Assembly (NCBI GenBank): GCA_001725155.1
Contig: MEFP01000014.1
Span: 45,470-109,469, forward strand
Length of the DNA stretch: 64,000 nucleotides
Source: Lysobacteraceae bacterium SCN 69-320
GTDB lineage: Bacteria; Pseudomonadota; Gammaproteobacteria; Xanthomonadales; Rhodanobacteraceae
Direction: 5' to 3'
Shown here: positions 29,487-37,575 of the stretch, in pieces
How the letters are laid out: each line of letters starts with the position of its first letter
Numbering within the stretch: the stretch's first letter is position 1
The notes under the pieces: model-generated
What the model was told of the DNA's origin: nothing
The model's input: the letters and a program-made list of their open reading frames with translations, nothing else
The model's database searches: none
Position numbers and translations under genes: made by a program

Positions 29487-32231
29487 ATGCCGACCCTGGT
29501 GCTGATCGACGGATCCAGCTATCTCTACCGCGCCTTCCACGCGCTGCCGCCGCTGAGCAATGCCGCCGGCGAACCCACCGGCGCGCTGTTCGGCGTGGTC
29601 AACATGCTGCGCGCGACGTTGAAGGCCAAGCCGGACTATGCCGCCTTCGTCTGCGACGCTTCGGGGCCGACGTTCCGCGACGAGCTGTATCCGGCCTACA
29701 AGGCCCATCGCCCGCCGATGCCCGACGAGTTGCGCGCGCAGATCGAGCCGATGTGCCGCATCGTCGAGGCCCTGGGTTTTCCGATCCTGCGCGAGACCGG
29801 CGTCGAGGCCGACGACGTGATCGGCACGCTTGCGCTGCAGGCTGCGGCGCAGGGCATCGACGTGGTCGTGTCCACCAGCGACAAGGACATGGCCCAGCTC
29901 GTCGGTCCGCGTGTGACCCTGAGCAACAGCATGACGAACACCACGCTGGACCCGGCCGGCGTGTTCGAGAAATTCGGCGTGCATCCGCAGCAGATCGTCG
30001 ATTTCCTGACCCTGATGGGCGACAGCGTCGACAACATTCCCGGGGTCGAGAAATGCGGCCCCAAGACCGCGGCGAAATGGCTGGCCGAATACCGGACGCT
30101 CGACAACCTCGTCACCAACGCCGCGAAGATCGGCGGCAAGATCGGCGAGAACCTGCGCGCGGCGCTGCCGCAGCTGCCGCTGTCGCGCCAGCTCGCGACG
30201 ATCAAGACGGACGTACCGCTGGCCCAGGGCGCGACCGAGCTCAAGCTGCGCGAACGCGACGTCGACACCTTGCGTACCTTGTATACGCGCTACGGCTTCA
30301 ACGCGGCACTGAAGGATCTCGACGGCGCCGGCAGCGGCGAGGAACTGCGCGGCGCCGATGTGCCGGCGCAGTACCGTCGCCAGGCCAACCTCGGCGACAC
30401 GAGCCTGGACCCGGCCCTGGCCGCACCCGGCCGCTACGAATGCATCATTGACGCGGCTCAGCTCGACCGCTGGCTGCAACGCCTGAGCGCCGCCGACCTC
30501 ATCGCGTTCGACACCGAGACCACGGCGCTGGATCCGATGCAGGCCGAGATCGTCGGACTGTCGTTCGCCGTGCACAGCGGCGAAGCCGCCTACGTGCCGC
30601 TGGCGCACGACTATCCGGGCGCACCGCCGCAACTCGGTCGCGATGCCGTACTGGCCGCGCTCAAGCCGCTGCTCGAAGACCCGGACAAGGCCAAGCTCGG
30701 CCAGCATGCGAAGTACGACATCAACGTGCTGTCGCGCTACGGCATCCAGGTTCGCGGCGTGAAATACGACTCCATGCTCGAGTCCTATGTCTGGAACTCC
30801 ACGGCGACGCGCCACGACATGGATTCGCTGTCCAGGCGCTACCTCGGCTACACGCCGATCCCGTACGAAAGCGTGGCCGGCAAGGGCGCCAGGCAGATTC
30901 CGTTCGGCCAGGTCGCGCTGGATCAGGCCACCAGCTATGCCGCCGAAGATGCCGACGTGACCCTCCGTCTGCACCAGGTGCTCTGGGGCAAGCTGCAGAC
31001 CGAACCGCAGCTGCTCGAAGTCTACGAACGGATCGAGGCGCCGCTGATCCCGGTGCTCGCGCGCATGGAGCAGCGCGGCGTACTCATCGACACGCAGGCG
31101 CTGCGACTGCAGAGCAACGATCTGGCCAAGCGCATGCACGAGATCCAGCAGCATGCCTACACCATCGCCGGGCGCACCTTCAGTCTCGATTCGCCCAAGC
31201 AGCTGCAGGCCATCCTGTTCGACGAGCTCAAGCTGCCGGCGCTCGTGAAGACGCCGACCGGCCAGCCGTCCACGAACGAGGAAGCCCTCGACGCGATCGC
31301 CGACCAGCACGAGCTGCCACGGCTGATCCTCGACTATCGCGGCCTGGCCAAGCTGCGCTCGACCTATACCGACAAGCTCGCCGACAACGTGAACCCGCGC
31401 ACCGGCCGCGTACACACGAGCTACGGTCAGGCCATCGCGGCGACGGGCCGACTGTCCTCGTCGGATCCGAACCTGCAGAACATTCCGATCCGCACCGAGG
31501 AAGGCCGCCGCATCCGCCAGGCCTTCGTCGCGCCCGCGGGCTTCCGCATCGTCGCGGCCGACTATTCGCAGATCGAGCTGCGCATCATGGCCCATCTGTC
31601 CGGCGACGCCGGCCTGCTCAGCGCCTTCGTCGGCGGCCAGGACGTGCATCGCGCGACCGCGGCCGAGGTGTTCGGTCTGCCGCCGGAGCAGGTCGACGCG
31701 AACCAGCGCCGCGCGGCCAAGGCGATCAACTTCGGCCTGATGTACGGCATGGGCGCGTTCGGACTCGCACGCCAGCTCGGCATAGGCCGCAATGAGGCCA
31801 ACGAGTACATCGCGCGCTATTTCGCACGCTATCCGGGCGTACGTCAGTTCATGGACAACATCCGCGAACAGGCCCACCGCGACGGCTACGTGGAGACCGT
31901 GTTCGGTCGCCGCCTGTATCTCGACGATATCCGCGCCCGCAACCCCAACCTGCGCGCCGGCGCCGAGCGCGCCGCGATCAACGCGCCGATGCAGGGCACG
32001 GCGGCCGACATCATCAAGCGCGCGATGATCGCGGTCGACGCCTGGCTCGGCGAGCGCGAGGACGCGCGCATGCTGATGCAGGTGCACGACGAACTCGTGC
32101 TGGAGGTGCGCGAGGACGCCGTCGCCGAGATCAGCGAAGGCCTGCGCCAGCGCATGAGCGCGGCCGCGGAACTCGCCGTGCCGCTGGTCGTCGATATAGG
32201 CGTCGGCGCGAACTGGGACGAAGCGCACTGA
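29487..32231 (+). CDS. polA: DNA polymerase I
   Basis: 914 residues from the ATG at 29487. All three domains are present and look intact. They are an N-terminal 5'-3' exonuclease (IDGSSYLYRAFHALP, YPAYKAHRPPMPDEL, GVEADDVIGTLA), a 3'-5' proofreading exonuclease with its first carboxylate motif complete (IAFDTETTALDP), and the family A polymerase. The polymerase shows motif A (VAADYSQIELRI), the O-helix (RRAAKAINFGLMYG) and motif C (VHDELVLEV). It does gap filling, Okazaki fragment processing and repair. A candidate small RNA gene follows in the same direction. Confidence 0.98.
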   Translation: MPTLVLIDGSSYLYRAFHALPPLSNAAGEPTGALFGVVNMLRATLKAKPDYAAFVCDASGPTFRDELYPAYKAHRPPMPDELRAQIEPMCRIVEALGFPILRETGVEADDVIGTLALQAAAQGIDVVVSTSDKDMAQLVGPRVTLSNSMTNTTLDPAGVFEKFGVHPQQIVDFLTLMGDSVDNIPGVEKCGPKTAAKWLAEYRTLDNLVTNAAKIGGKIGENLRAALPQLPLSRQLATIKTDVPLAQGATELKLRERDVDTLRTLYTRYGFNAALKDLDGAGSGEELRGADVPAQYRRQANLGDTSLDPALAAPGRYECIIDAAQLDRWLQRLSAADLIAFDTETTALDPMQAEIVGLSFAVHSGEAAYVPLAHDYPGAPPQLGRDAVLAALKPLLEDPDKAKLGQHAKYDINVLSRYGIQVRGVKYDSMLESYVWNSTATRHDMDSLSRRYLGYTPIPYESVAGKGARQIPFGQVALDQATSYAAEDADVTLRLHQVLWGKLQTEPQLLEVYERIEAPLIPVLARMEQRGVLIDTQALRLQSNDLAKRMHEIQQHAYTIAGRTFSLDSPKQLQAILFDELKLPALVKTPTGQPSTNEEALDAIADQHELPRLILDYRGLAKLRSTYTDKLADNVNPRTGRVHTSYGQAIAATGRLSSSDPNLQNIPIRTEEGRRIRQAFVAPAGFRIVAADYSQIELRIMAHLSGDAGLLSAFVGGQDVHRATAAEVFGLPPEQVDANQRRAAKAINFGLMYGMGAFGLARQLGIGRNEANEYIARYFARYPGVRQFMDNIREQAHRDGYVETVFGRRLYLDDIRARNPNLRAGAERAAINAPMQGTAADIIKRAMIAVDAWLGEREDARMLMQVHDELVLEVREDAVAEISEGLRQRMSAAAELAVPLVVDIGVGANWDEAH

Positions 32232-32326
32232 CCAGTGATCGCAAGTTGTTGATTCAAAATCACATGAACGGATTCTGAATCAATCTGGCGAGCACTGCGA
32301 ACCTTTTCCCCGGCATACCGTCTTAA

Positions 32327-32461
32327 GCCACAGGTGCACGCAACGGCACCTGGTTCATTCCCCTCCCTGAATGAACCTCGGAGTCAGGTTCCTCCCCAGA
32401 CCTGGCTTCGCACCCCAGACCTCGAAGGTCCTCCCCTGGCCTTCGGGGTCTTCTTGTTTCT
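32327..32461 (+). ncRNA. Candidate small RNA with C-rich hairpin loops, downstream of polA
   Basis: Four consecutive hairpins can be drawn. Arms 32331-32337/32346-32352 form the first. Arms 32352-32360/32369-32377 enclose the loop CCCTCCCT. Arms 32385-32389/32400-32404 enclose TCCTCCCCAG. A 13-pair stem, 32418-32430 with 32438-32450 (two G-U pairs), encloses CTCCCCT and is followed by TTCTTGTTTCT, a rho-independent terminator. CACCCC at 32411-32416 is also unpaired. The 5' end is uncertain. The architecture of repeated C-rich loops that could pair with G-rich ribosome sites resembles Xanthomonas sRNA sX13; I believe that gene also neighbours polA but cannot confirm it here. Confidence 0.78.
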
Positions 32462-32644
32462 GGCCTCGGCGACGTCCGCCGCCTCGCTCCCGTGCCGCGC
32501 TGCTTATCCCCACCGCCCCGCCGAACGCCTGCTACGCAGACGTTCGTCCGCCCCCTTGACTCAAGGGGGCTCCGGAAAAGCTGAAGACAACGCAAAAAAC
32601 ACGCCCCTGTCTGGCGGGCACGGAAGAGCGAAGCGTCGTATCGC

Positions 32645-33406
32645 TCAGCTCAGATAACCGCCGTCGGCGGCAAAGCTCGCGCCGGTCACGTAGCTGGCGG
32701 CCGGCGAGCAGAGGAACAGGATCAGCGGCGCGATTTCCTCGGGCTGGGCAGCGCGGGCCATCGGGATCATGCGCAACAGCGGCTTGAGGATGTCGGGGTT
32801 CTGGGTCAGCGCGCTGGCGAACTTGGTGTCGGTCAGGCCGGGCAGCACGGCGTTGACGCGGATGTTCAGGGCGGCGAGTTCGCGCGCCCAGGCTTCGGTC
32901 ATGGACAGGATTGCAGCCTTCGAAAACGAATACACACCCTGCCCCGGCGCCGCGCGACGGCCGTTGACCGAGGCGACGTTGACGATCGCCCCGCCGCGAC
33001 CGCGCATGCGCCGCGCGGCCTGCTGGGTCATGTAGAAGTAGCCGCGGATGTTGACCTCGACGGTCTTGTCGTAGGCCGACAGCGGCATGTCGAGCATGGG
33101 ACCGAAATACGGATTCGCCGCGGCGTTGTTGACGAGCAGGTCGAGCGGCGCGCCGTGTGCGTCGAGTTCGGCGAACAAGGCGTCGATCGCGTGGATCTCG
33201 CCAATGTGCGCGGCCAGTGCACGCGCCTTGCCGCCTTCGGCCGAGATCGCGGCGACGACTTCCTCGCAAGCCTCGCGGCGCCGGCTCGATACGATGACTT
33301 CGGCGCCGTGGCGCGCAAGCAGCTGCGCCGTCGCGGCGCCGATGCCGCGACTGGCGCCGGTGACCAGCGCCGTCTTGCCGGTGAGGTCGAACAGAATTTC
33401 GGACAT
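32645..33406 (-). CDS. SDR-family oxidoreductase (FabG-like)
   Basis: 253 residues from the ATG at 33406 (MSEILFDLTGKTALVTGASRG); the upstream extension in frame is low-complexity. Classical short-chain dehydrogenase: TGASRGIG cofactor motif, NNAA, catalytic S in VASVNGR, YSFSK (Y-x-x-x-K), and a C-terminal ASFAADGGYLS typical of FabG-like enzymes. The substrate is unknown. It is divergent from a second SDR gene, with 149 bases between starts. Confidence 0.9.
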   Translation of the reverse strand: MSEILFDLTGKTALVTGASRGIGAATAQLLARHGAEVIVSSRRREACEEVVAAISAEGGKARALAAHIGEIHAIDALFAELDAHGAPLDLLVNNAAANPYFGPMLDMPLSAYDKTVEVNIRGYFYMTQQAARRMRGRGGAIVNVASVNGRRAAPGQGVYSFSKAAILSMTEAWARELAALNIRVNAVLPGLTDTKFASALTQNPDILKPLLRMIPMARAAQPEEIAPLILFLCSPAASYVTGASFAADGGYLS

Positions 33407-33555
33407 TGGAACTCCCTGCGCTGTCGCCGCCGCGGCGGATCGGAAAAACAAGCATAAGCGCAACGCCGCGCGTGCGGCGGCGGAAATCGGCCGTGTGCCC
33501 GCGCCGCTGCGCTCGCGCATCTGGCAGAGTAGCCGCTCCGGAACGAGGGGCGGAC

Positions 33556-34362
33556 ATGAGCGCGCAACGGGTACTCATCACGGGCGGCGGCAGCGGACTC
33601 GGTCGCGCGATCGCACTGCGCTATGCGCGGGCGGGCTGGCGCGTCGGGCTGGCCGACATCGCGCCCGAGCGCGCCGAGCAGGTCGCCGACGAAGTACGCG
33701 CGCTCGGCGCGCAGGCGCAGGCATTCGCGGTCGACGTCGCCAGCGATGCGAGCATGCTCGCCCTGCGCGACACTGTCCTCGCCCACTGGGGCGGCGTCGA
33801 TCACCTGTACAACAATGCCGGCGTGTCCTCGGCCGGCAACCTGCTGCAGACCTCGCTCGACGACTGGCGCTGGATGCTCGACATCAATCTCATGAGCGTC
33901 GTGCGCGGCTGCCAGGCGTTCGTCCCGGGAATGCTCGAACAGCGCAGCGGCCACGTCGTGAATACCGCTTCGTTCGCCGGTCTGGCCGGTGCCGGCGGGC
34001 TCAGTTCCTATTCGGTGGCCAAGGCCGCCGTCGTGACCCTGTCGGAAACCCTGCGCGCCGAACTCGCGCTGGCCGACAGCGCGGTGCGCGTGTCGGTAAT
34101 CTGCCCGTCGTTCTTCCGCACCAACCTGCTGGAAAATTTCCGCGGCCCACAGCGTTCGCGCGAGACGGCGCAGAAACTCATGGAGAAAGCCGCCGAGAGC
34201 GCCGACGACATCGCCGCGCGCGTCGTCGACGCGGTCATGGCCGGCCAGTTCCTGATCATCCCGACAGCGCCGGAACGCACGCGCTGGCGTATCAAACGCT
34301 TTCTGCCGGAGTTCTATTTCCGCAAGCTCGTGGCCGCGCTGCGCGCGGCGGGGCGCGCATGA
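33556..34362 (+). CDS. SDR-family oxidoreductase
   Basis: 268 residues. Classical SDR: TGGGSGLGRAIA nucleotide motif, NNAGV, S in TASFAGL, YSVAK active site. The C-terminal extension after residue 225 (IPTAPERTRWRIKRFLPEFYF) is typical of SDRs that act on lipid-like or bulky substrates. The substrate is unknown. The stop overlaps the start of the saccharopine-dehydrogenase-like gene by four bases (ATGA), so they probably act together. Confidence 0.9.
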   Translation: MSAQRVLITGGGSGLGRAIALRYARAGWRVGLADIAPERAEQVADEVRALGAQAQAFAVDVASDASMLALRDTVLAHWGGVDHLYNNAGVSSAGNLLQTSLDDWRWMLDINLMSVVRGCQAFVPGMLEQRSGHVVNTASFAGLAGAGGLSSYSVAKAAVVTLSETLRAELALADSAVRVSVICPSFFRTNLLENFRGPQRSRETAQKLMEKAAESADDIAARVVDAVMAGQFLIIPTAPERTRWRIKRFLPEFYFRKLVAALRAAGRA

Positions 34363-35405
34363 GCGACTTCCTGATCTACGGCGCAAACGGCTATACCGGC
34401 CGCCTGATCGTCGCCGAGGCGCTGAGCCAGAATCTCCGCCCGGTGCTGGCCGGCCGCAACCGTGAAGCGCTGGCCGCGATGGGCGCCGAATTCGGCCTGG
34501 ACTGGCGTACCTTCGACCTTGCCGATCCGGCCGTGCTGCGGCGCGAATTCGACGGCCGGCCGCTGGTGCTCAACTGCGCCGGCCCGTTCAGCCAGACCGC
34601 CGGTCCCGTGCTCGGCGCCTGCCTCGCCGCCGGCGCGCATTACCTCGACATCACCGGCGAAATCGATGTGTTCGCGCAGTGCCACCGCGCCCACGACGCC
34701 GCCGTTGCGCGCGGCATCGTCGTCGCGCCGGGCACGGGCTTCGACGTCGTGCCGACCGACTGTGTCGCCGCGCTGCTGAAGCGGCGCCTGCCCGACGCCA
34801 CCCACCTCGTGCTCGCGTTCGAAGCCGGCGGCGGCCCGAGCCCGGGCACGGCCAAGACCAGTGTCGAAGGCTTGGCCAAGGGTGGCCGCGCACGCATCGA
34901 CGGCCAGCTCGTCGAGGTACCGCTGGCCTGGAAGTCGCGTACCTTCCTGCGCGACGGCCAGGCGCGCAGCGCGATGACGATTCCCTGGGGCGACGTATAC
35001 ATCGCATACATTTCCACCGGCATACCGAACATCGAGACCTACATGACGGTATCGCCGGCGACGATAGGCCGCGTGCGCCGGCTGCGCCTGATCCGGCCGC
35101 TGCTCGGCCTGGCGCCGGTGCAGGCCTGGCTCAAGCGCCGCGCCGGCGCGACGCCGGGACCGGGCGCCGACCGGCGCGAGCGCAGCGACTGTCGCATCTG
35201 GGGCGAGGCGCGCAACGCGGCCGGCGCCGAGGCGAAGCTGCAGCTCAGCACCCCGAACGGCTATGCGCTGACCGCGACGGCCTCCGTCGGCATGGTCCGC
35301 CGGCTGCTGTCCGGCGCCGCGGCGACCGGCTTCCATACGCCTTCGCAGCTCATGGGCGCCGACTACGTGCTCGGCCTGCCCGGCGCACGCCTGATCGACG
35401 GTTGA
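34359..35405 (+). CDS. Saccharopine dehydrogenase-like oxidoreductase
   Basis: 348 residues. The N-terminal Rossmann motif YGANGYTGRL and the stretch VLNCAGPFSQTAGPVLGACLAAGAHYLDITGE define the saccharopine-dehydrogenase-like / trans-acting enoyl reductase group. Members include mycobacterial enzymes that work on polyketide or fatty-acyl chains and many of unknown role; true lysine-pathway saccharopine dehydrogenase is unlikely at this length. Co-translated with the SDR upstream, which suggests a shared lipid or ketone substrate (inference). Confidence 0.82.
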   Translation: MSDFLIYGANGYTGRLIVAEALSQNLRPVLAGRNREALAAMGAEFGLDWRTFDLADPAVLRREFDGRPLVLNCAGPFSQTAGPVLGACLAAGAHYLDITGEIDVFAQCHRAHDAAVARGIVVAPGTGFDVVPTDCVAALLKRRLPDATHLVLAFEAGGGPSPGTAKTSVEGLAKGGRARIDGQLVEVPLAWKSRTFLRDGQARSAMTIPWGDVYIAYISTGIPNIETYMTVSPATIGRVRRLRLIRPLLGLAPVQAWLKRRAGATPGPGADRRERSDCRIWGEARNAAGAEAKLQLSTPNGYALTATASVGMVRRLLSGAAATGFHTPSQLMGADYVLGLPGARLIDG

Positions 35406-35413
35406 GCCGCCCG

Positions 35414-35436
35414 CCGCGCGTTGAAAAATCGCGCGG
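35414..35436. other. Hairpin downstream of the saccharopine dehydrogenase-like gene
   Basis: CCGCGCG at 35414-35420 pairs with CGCGCGG at 35430-35436 around a 9-base AT-rich loop. It lies nine bases beyond the stop codon. No U-tail, so terminator activity is uncertain. Confidence 0.4.
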
Positions 35437-35553
35437 CCGCCACCACAACCGGCGGTCTGCCTCGGTGTCGGCCCGCCGGTGTCCGCATTCGCACGGACGA
35501 CACAGATGCGCGGCTAGACTCGCGCGCCCGATTTTTTCGCCACGTCCCTACCC

Positions 35554-36117
35554 ATGAGCACTCAGAAGAACGACCTCGGGCCGCTGCCGGCCCTGATTTT
35601 TTCCTCGCGCTGGCTGCAGCTGCCGCTGTACCTCGGCCTGATCGTCGCGCAGGGCCTCTACGTCGTGCAGTTCCTGCGCGAACTGTGGCACCTGCTGCAC
35701 ACGGTGCTGCTGCACGGCGGCATCTCCGAAGCCGCGGCCGCGGCCGGACAGAGCGCCGAGACCGCGATCATGCTGACCGTGCTCGGCCTCATCGACGTGG
35801 TCATGATCTCCAACCTGCTGGTCATGGTCATCGTCGGCGGCTACGAGACCTTCGTCTCGCGCCTGCGCCTGGAAGGCCATCCGGACCAGCCCGAGTGGCT
35901 GTCCCACGTCAACGCGGCCGTGCTCAAGGTCAAGCTCGCGACGGCGATCATCGGCATTTCCTCGATCCACCTGCTCGCCACCTTCATCAAGGCGCACGAG
36001 CTCGATACGAAGACCATGCTCTGGCAGACCGTGCTGCATCTGACCTTCGTCGTCTCGGCCGTCGCGATCGCGCTGATCGACCGCATCATGTCGCCGCCCA
36101 AAGGCAGCGAGCACTGA
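35554..36117 (+). CDS. yqhA: YqhA/UPF0114 family membrane protein
   Basis: 187 residues with about four hydrophobic segments. The N-terminal [20 protein letters not shown], the central [19 protein letters not shown] and [20 protein letters not shown] are characteristic of the UPF0114 (TIGR00645) family. It is an inner-membrane protein of unknown function, distantly related to membrane-potential or ion-channel-like families. Convergent with the gluzincin peptidase gene; the two stop codons are only 24 bases apart with a strong hairpin across the gap. Confidence 0.92.
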   Translation: MSTQKNDLGPLPALIFSSRWLQLPLYLGLIVAQGLYVVQFLRELWHLLHTVLLHGGISEAAAAAGQSAETAIMLTVLGLIDVVMISNLLVMVIVGGYETFVSRLRLEGHPDQPEWLSHVNAAVLKVKLATAIIGISSIHLLATFIKAHELDTKTMLWQTVLHLTFVVSAVAIALIDRIMSPPKGSEH

Positions 36118-36125
36118 CCTCCCGC

Positions 36126-36159
36126 ATCCTGCGGCGGCGTGTCAGCGCCGCCGCAGGAT
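36126..36159. terminator. Long hairpin across convergent gene ends
   Basis: Perfect 13-base arms ATCCTGCGGCGGC (36126-36138) and its complement (36147-36159), with an 8-base loop. It starts nine bases past the yqhA stop and extends into the last codons of the leftward peptidase gene, whose final Arg-Arg-Arg codons form one arm. Probably a bidirectional terminator or RNA-end stabiliser; no U-tract. Confidence 0.6.
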
Positions 36160-37575
36160 CGCCTCGCGGATCGCCGCCTCCGGCGCATCGTCGACGAGCC
36201 GCAGCGTATCGCCGTCGCGCTGCAGGCCCAGCTGCGCATACAGCCGATCCAGCGGCGGAAAACCGCGCCGCGCGGCGAACTCGCGGAAATTGCGCCGCAG
36301 CACGTCGCTGCCGATCAAGGCATCGAGCTTGCCTACGAATTCCTCGGCACCCCACTCGCGCTTGCGCTGCAGGCAGCAGGCGTGGAAGCGCTGCAGCGCC
36401 GTGTCGATGCCGACGCGGTCGCCGCTGGCGCGGCGCAGCTCCACATCGGCCGTAAGCCAGAACGCCGCGCCGGACCAGTAGACCGCGTAGTAGGCGCGCC
36501 GGTCCTGCATGGACCGGCTGAGTTCGGCCAGGGTCAGGCGGTCGTCGGCCGTGCGCCGCCCGCGGCCGAAGCCCGCATCGAGCCCGGCCCAGGCCTGCTG
36601 CGGCGTCAGCAGGCCGCTGCGCGCGCGCAGCACGTACTGCCAGTAGCTCGCGAGACCTTCGGCCAGCCAGGCGCCGTCGTCGCCGAGATACGGATGCGCC
36701 CAGTGGGAAAACTCGTGTACGGCGGTCCAGTCGGCGTCCAGCGCCGCGGCGCTCGCGTTCACATCGACCTGGATATGCACGGCATTGCCCTGCCCGCGCA
36801 GGGACTGGCCGAAGCCGACCGCGCGGCCGCGACCGTTGCCGGCGAACAGCACGATCTGCACCTGCGGCAGCGGCAGCTCGCCGTAGGCGGTCGCCGTGGC
36901 GGCCAGCGCGCGCTCGACCCAGCCGCGCAGGGTCGCGCGCTGCTCCGCCGTCGCCGTGCCGAGTATGGTCAACCGCGCCAGCGCAGCGCCGACCTGCAGA
37001 CGCGTTTCCTCGAAACGGCCGACCGCGACCAGCGCCGACCAGGACGAGGGCGTGGCGGGAATCGTGTAGCGCTGCGCCGCCTTGCCGTCGGCCGGCGCGA
37101 GCTCCTGCCACGGCGGCGCGAACGCATAGCCCGCCGGCATCGTCACGGCGGCCTCGCGCTCCGTCTCGGCAGTGTCCCAGAGCAGCCACTGCTGCGGCGC
37201 GACCAGCAGGGTTTCGCCGACGCGCGCGCCGACGTCACGGTCGCGGCTCTGCGCGACGTCGCCGAGCCGCGCGACATAGCTCAGGCATTCGCCGGCCTTC
37301 CAGTCCGCCGCGCGCCAGCGCGTCTCGTCGAGGCGCTGCAGTTCGCCCTGCCCGCGGCGCAGGTCGTCGATGTAGGCGCCGCCGCCGCGCTGCAGGCGGA
37401 ATTCGCGCACGGCGGCGGTCGCATCGATGCAGAGCCGTATCTGCATGCGCTCGGTATCGGGCGAGTAGATGAGCTCGTAGCGCGCCGCCGCACCCGCGGT
37501 CGAGGCAAACAGGCTCAGGCCGGCCGCAATCAGACCGCGCCGCACGGGTAAAATCGCCGGATGGACGTTTCTCAT
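36142..37575 (-). CDS. Gluzincin (M1/M61-like) metallopeptidase, exported
   Basis: 477 residues from the ATG at 37575, which has GAGGTGA eight bases upstream. A signal peptide is visible (RRGLIAAGLSLFASTAGAA). The zinc site is H287-E288-F-S-H291 with the third ligand E306 in LAEGLASYW. The gap between HExxH and the glutamate is short, closer to M61 than to M1. The N-terminal half is a beta-rich region. A periplasmic or outer-membrane aminopeptidase role is likely. The start lies 15 bases inside the divergent uvrD gene, an unusual head-to-head overlap. Confidence 0.8.
   Translation of the reverse strand: MRNVHPAILPVRRGLIAAGLSLFASTAGAAARYELIYSPDTERMQIRLCIDATAAVREFRLQRGGGAYIDDLRRGQGELQRLDETRWRAADWKAGECLSYVARLGDVAQSRDRDVGARVGETLLVAPQQWLLWDTAETEREAAVTMPAGYAFAPPWQELAPADGKAAQRYTIPATPSSWSALVAVGRFEETRLQVGAALARLTILGTATAEQRATLRGWVERALAATATAYGELPLPQVQIVLFAGNGRGRAVGFGQSLRGQGNAVHIQVDVNASAAALDADWTAVHEFSHWAHPYLGDDGAWLAEGLASYWQYVLRARSGLLTPQQAWAGLDAGFGRGRRTADDRLTLAELSRSMQDRRAYYAVYWSGAAFWLTADVELRRASGDRVGIDTALQRFHACCLQRKREWGAEEFVGKLDALIGSDVLRRNFREFAARRGFPPLDRLYAQLGLQRDGDTLRLVDDAPEAAIREAILRRR

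Noticed and set aside
29133..32228. 1031-codon leftward open frame opposite polA
   Set aside because: Antisense shadow of a highly conserved gene, with unnatural His/Arg/Val-rich composition.
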